Shown: positions 62,489 through 64,000 of the stretch, piece after piece
Position numbering within the stretch: position 1 is the first letter of the stretch
Layout of the letters: each line of letters begins with the position of its first letter
From: Porphyromonas uenonis DSM 23387 = JCM 13868
GTDB taxonomy: Bacteria > Bacteroidota > Bacteroidia > Bacteroidales > Porphyromonadaceae
Length of the DNA stretch: 64,000 nt
Reading direction: 5' to 3'
Assembly: GCF_000482365.1 (NCBI RefSeq)
Contig: NZ_AXVC01000018.1
Coordinates: forward strand, 1-64,000
Notes under the pieces: generated by a model
Database searches by the model: none
The model's input: only the letters and a program-made list of their open reading frames with translations
Told to the model about the DNA's origin: nothing
Translations under genes and position numbers: made by a program

Positions 62489-64000
62489 CTACTCCTTGTC
62501 ACTGCCATACTCTCCATAGCCCCCATATCCGTAGCTGCCGTAGCCGTATCCATAGGAGGAGGCTCCTACGCCGGTATCGTTGAGTACGATACAGAGTCCC
62601 TTGAGGCGTCGCTCTTGATAGAGATCCTCTAGTTCGGGGAGGAGTCGACGTGGCAGGTGATTCTCACGAACCACCATAATCGTGATGTCAGTCAGATGAC
62701 TGATGACGCGTGTGTCAGCAAGCTTGAGTACAGGTATCGTGTCTAGCACGATATAGTCAAAGGATCCATCAGCATACTGTAGTAACTCCTCAAAGCGTGG
62801 CGACATCAGGAGCTCGGTGGGATTCGGTGGAGTGGGACCACTGGGAGCGACGAATAGGAACTCGGACTCTGACGTGGGATAAATGATCTGCTGTGGAGAT
62901 ATCTTACTGTCGGAGAGGTAAGAGGTGAGTCCCTGCAGACTTGCTAAGTGTATGCCGATGGCCTTGGATAGAGCGCTCTTGCGTATGTCACAGTCTACGA
63001 GGAGTACACGCTTGCCTGACTGTGCTAAGCTTAGAGCTAGGTTGGACGAGGTGAAGGTCTTGCCCGAGCTCGGAATAGCGGAGGTGACTAGAATTCGCTT
63101 GACTGGAGCTCCACTATTAGGCGCTAAGAAGGAGATGTTAGAGCGTATCACCGTGAAAGCCTCTGAGACGATAGTACGCCGATGGCGACCGACGATAAAT
63201 GTGCGTGAAGCCTGATCAATAACCTCGCTCTGCTCCTTAGTTGTCAGTCCTGTGAGCCTACTCTTGAGTTGCTCAGCAGTACTCTTCAGATGGCGCTTAG
63301 AAGCTTTGTAGTGTGGCACCTCTCCCAGTATAGGTATGGTGGTGTAGCGCTCTATATCTACCTTGCCACGTACCTTATTGTTAGCTATGCTACGTATATA
63401 CAGTATGGCTATTGGGATCAGAAGTCCGAGTAGACCAGCTGCCAGCATGATGATCGGTACACGAGGACTGACTGGCCCGGCAGGCCCTGTCGGTGCCTGG
63501 ATGAGACGAGCGTTAGACTCGGCGGCTTCGATAGAGAGTGCGTTTTGCTCCCGTACGTTGAGGAGGAAGAGGTATAGCTCCTCCTTGATCTTCTGCTGTC
63601 GGTAGATGCTCCCCACGATGCGCTCCTGCATAGGCACGGAGGTGATACGCCCCTTGTAGCTAGACTGCTCGGAGAGGATGCCTTGACGCTCCACCTCGAG
63701 TGTCGATATGAGGTTGTCTATAGAGGTGATGATAGAGAGTCTCTGTGCAGCAAGCTGGGTGTTAATCTCCTGGACGAGCGGGTTGTTGCTACTAGAGTTA
63801 GCTTGTAGCTGGTCACGCTTGAGCAGTAGTTCGTTGTACTTAGCAATAGCAGCTTCGATGGCTGGAGAGGCAATGCCCACATTGGCTGGGATGAGAGACT
63901 CCATTTGACTCTTGTCCCTGAGGTGACCTCGGACAAACTGAGCGATGGAGATGCTATTGTTGAGATCGACTAGCCGCGTCTTGACTTCAGAGCTTCCCTT
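62489..64000 (-). CDS. wzc: Wzc-type polysaccharide co-polymerase / tyrosine autokinase, 5' end outside the window
   Basis: The frame runs off the right edge with no start, giving 503 visible codons. After a long coiled-coil part (QMESLIPANV onward) come a Pro-rich stretch (GPAGPVSPRVPI) and one TM helix (MLAAGLLGLLIPIAILYI). The BY-kinase follows: Walker A TSAIPSSGKTFTSSNLA, Walker A' VLLVDCDIRKS, and Walker B FDYIVLDTIPV. The tail is Tyr/Gly-rich (GYGYGSYGYGGYGEYG), the autophosphorylation cluster. It heads the phosphatase and CapD-like genes, in the order of a polysaccharide export module. Confidence 0.93.
   Translation of the reverse strand, partial: KGSSEVKTRLVDLNNSISIAQFVRGHLRDKSQMESLIPANVGIASPAIEAAIAKYNELLLKRDQLQANSSSNNPLVQEINTQLAAQRLSIITSIDNLISTLEVERQGILSEQSSYKGRITSVPMQERIVGSIYRQQKIKEELYLFLLNVREQNALSIEAAESNARLIQAPTGPAGPVSPRVPIIMLAAGLLGLLIPIAILYIRSIANNKVRGKVDIERYTTIPILGEVPHYKASKRHLKSTAEQLKSRLTGLTTKEQSEVIDQASRTFIVGRHRRTIVSEAFTVIRSNISFLAPNSGAPVKRILVTSAIPSSGKTFTSSNLALSLAQSGKRVLLVDCDIRKSALSKAIGIHLASLQGLTSYLSDSKISPQQIIYPTSESEFLFVAPSGPTPPNPTELLMSPRFEELLQYADGSFDYIVLDTIPVLKLADTRVISHLTDITIMVVRENHLPRRLLPELEDLYQERRLKGLCIVLNDTGVGASSYGYGYGSYGYGGYGEYGSDKE

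Overview
The window looks like a chromosome segment from an anaerobic Bacteroidales bacterium, most likely Porphyromonas or a close relative. Three things point there. Many genes are preceded by the Bacteroidetes -7 promoter box TAnnTTTG rather than by a Shine-Dalgarno site. The tRNA-tuf-tRNA-secE-nusG-rplKAJL-rpoBC order is the Bacteroidales one. A CotH protein ends in what looks like a type IX secretion sorting domain. The genus is inferred from overall gene content; I cannot name a species. No phage, insertion sequence with transposase, CRISPR array or replication origin was seen.

Layout. 1-190: two identical tRNA-Asn genes. 344-5662 (minus): a DUF2007 protein, nadD and a Wzz-like chain-length protein, then a glycosyltransferase, a nitroreductase and apbE. 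5741-10907 (minus): a compact hydA-hydE-hydG-hydF operon for one [FeFe] hydrogenase and all three of its maturases. 11192-11608: three tRNAs (Gln, Gln, Val). 12024-16104 (plus): an envelope cluster of GT2, a small anchored protein, a GT-C-like membrane protein and CotH. 16105-18095: a repeat-rich region holding a lipoprotein built of twelve CxxC zinc-finger-like units, long hairpin repeats and a duplicated fragment of the cotH 3' end. 18096-31748 (minus): rpoC, rpoB, rplL, rplJ, rplA, rplK, nusG, secE, tRNA-Trp, tuf, tRNA-Thr, tRNA-Tyr.

32016-33976 (minus): an in-frame fusion of a tyrosine recombinase with ribosome hibernation factor HPF, and a secreted protein with 17-residue repeats. 34026-34777: a palindromic repeat element interrupted by a MITE that is still flanked by a 10-bp target duplication. 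34860-39565 (plus): a membrane protein and the de novo NAD operon nadB-nadC-nadA. 39711-41328: an AAA ATPase of the DUF4143 type bracketed by 112-bp direct repeats. 41435-46981 (minus): a lipoprotein, smpB, serS, secG, a TPR protein, lptE and a sigma-54-type activator. 47037-47280: another palindromic repeat. 47481-53898 (minus): tsf, rpsB, rpsI, rplM, ppdK and tRNA-His. 54033-56345: a TonB-dependent-receptor-like outer membrane protein. 56459-56857: a second MITE next to an element remnant. 56951-59535 (plus): a 7TM-HD phosphodiesterase and aroK. 59597-64000 (minus): a polysaccharide module of CapD-like dehydratase, PHP-type phosphatase and a Wzc-type tyrosine kinase cut by the window edge.

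Most of the window is housekeeping (translation, transcription, NAD, hydrogen metabolism, envelope). The unusual material is the family of related non-coding elements at 17, 34, 47 and 56 kb, the XerC/D-HPF fusion, the CxxC-repeat lipoprotein, and a Wzz-like protein whose kinase-like domain has lost its P-loop.
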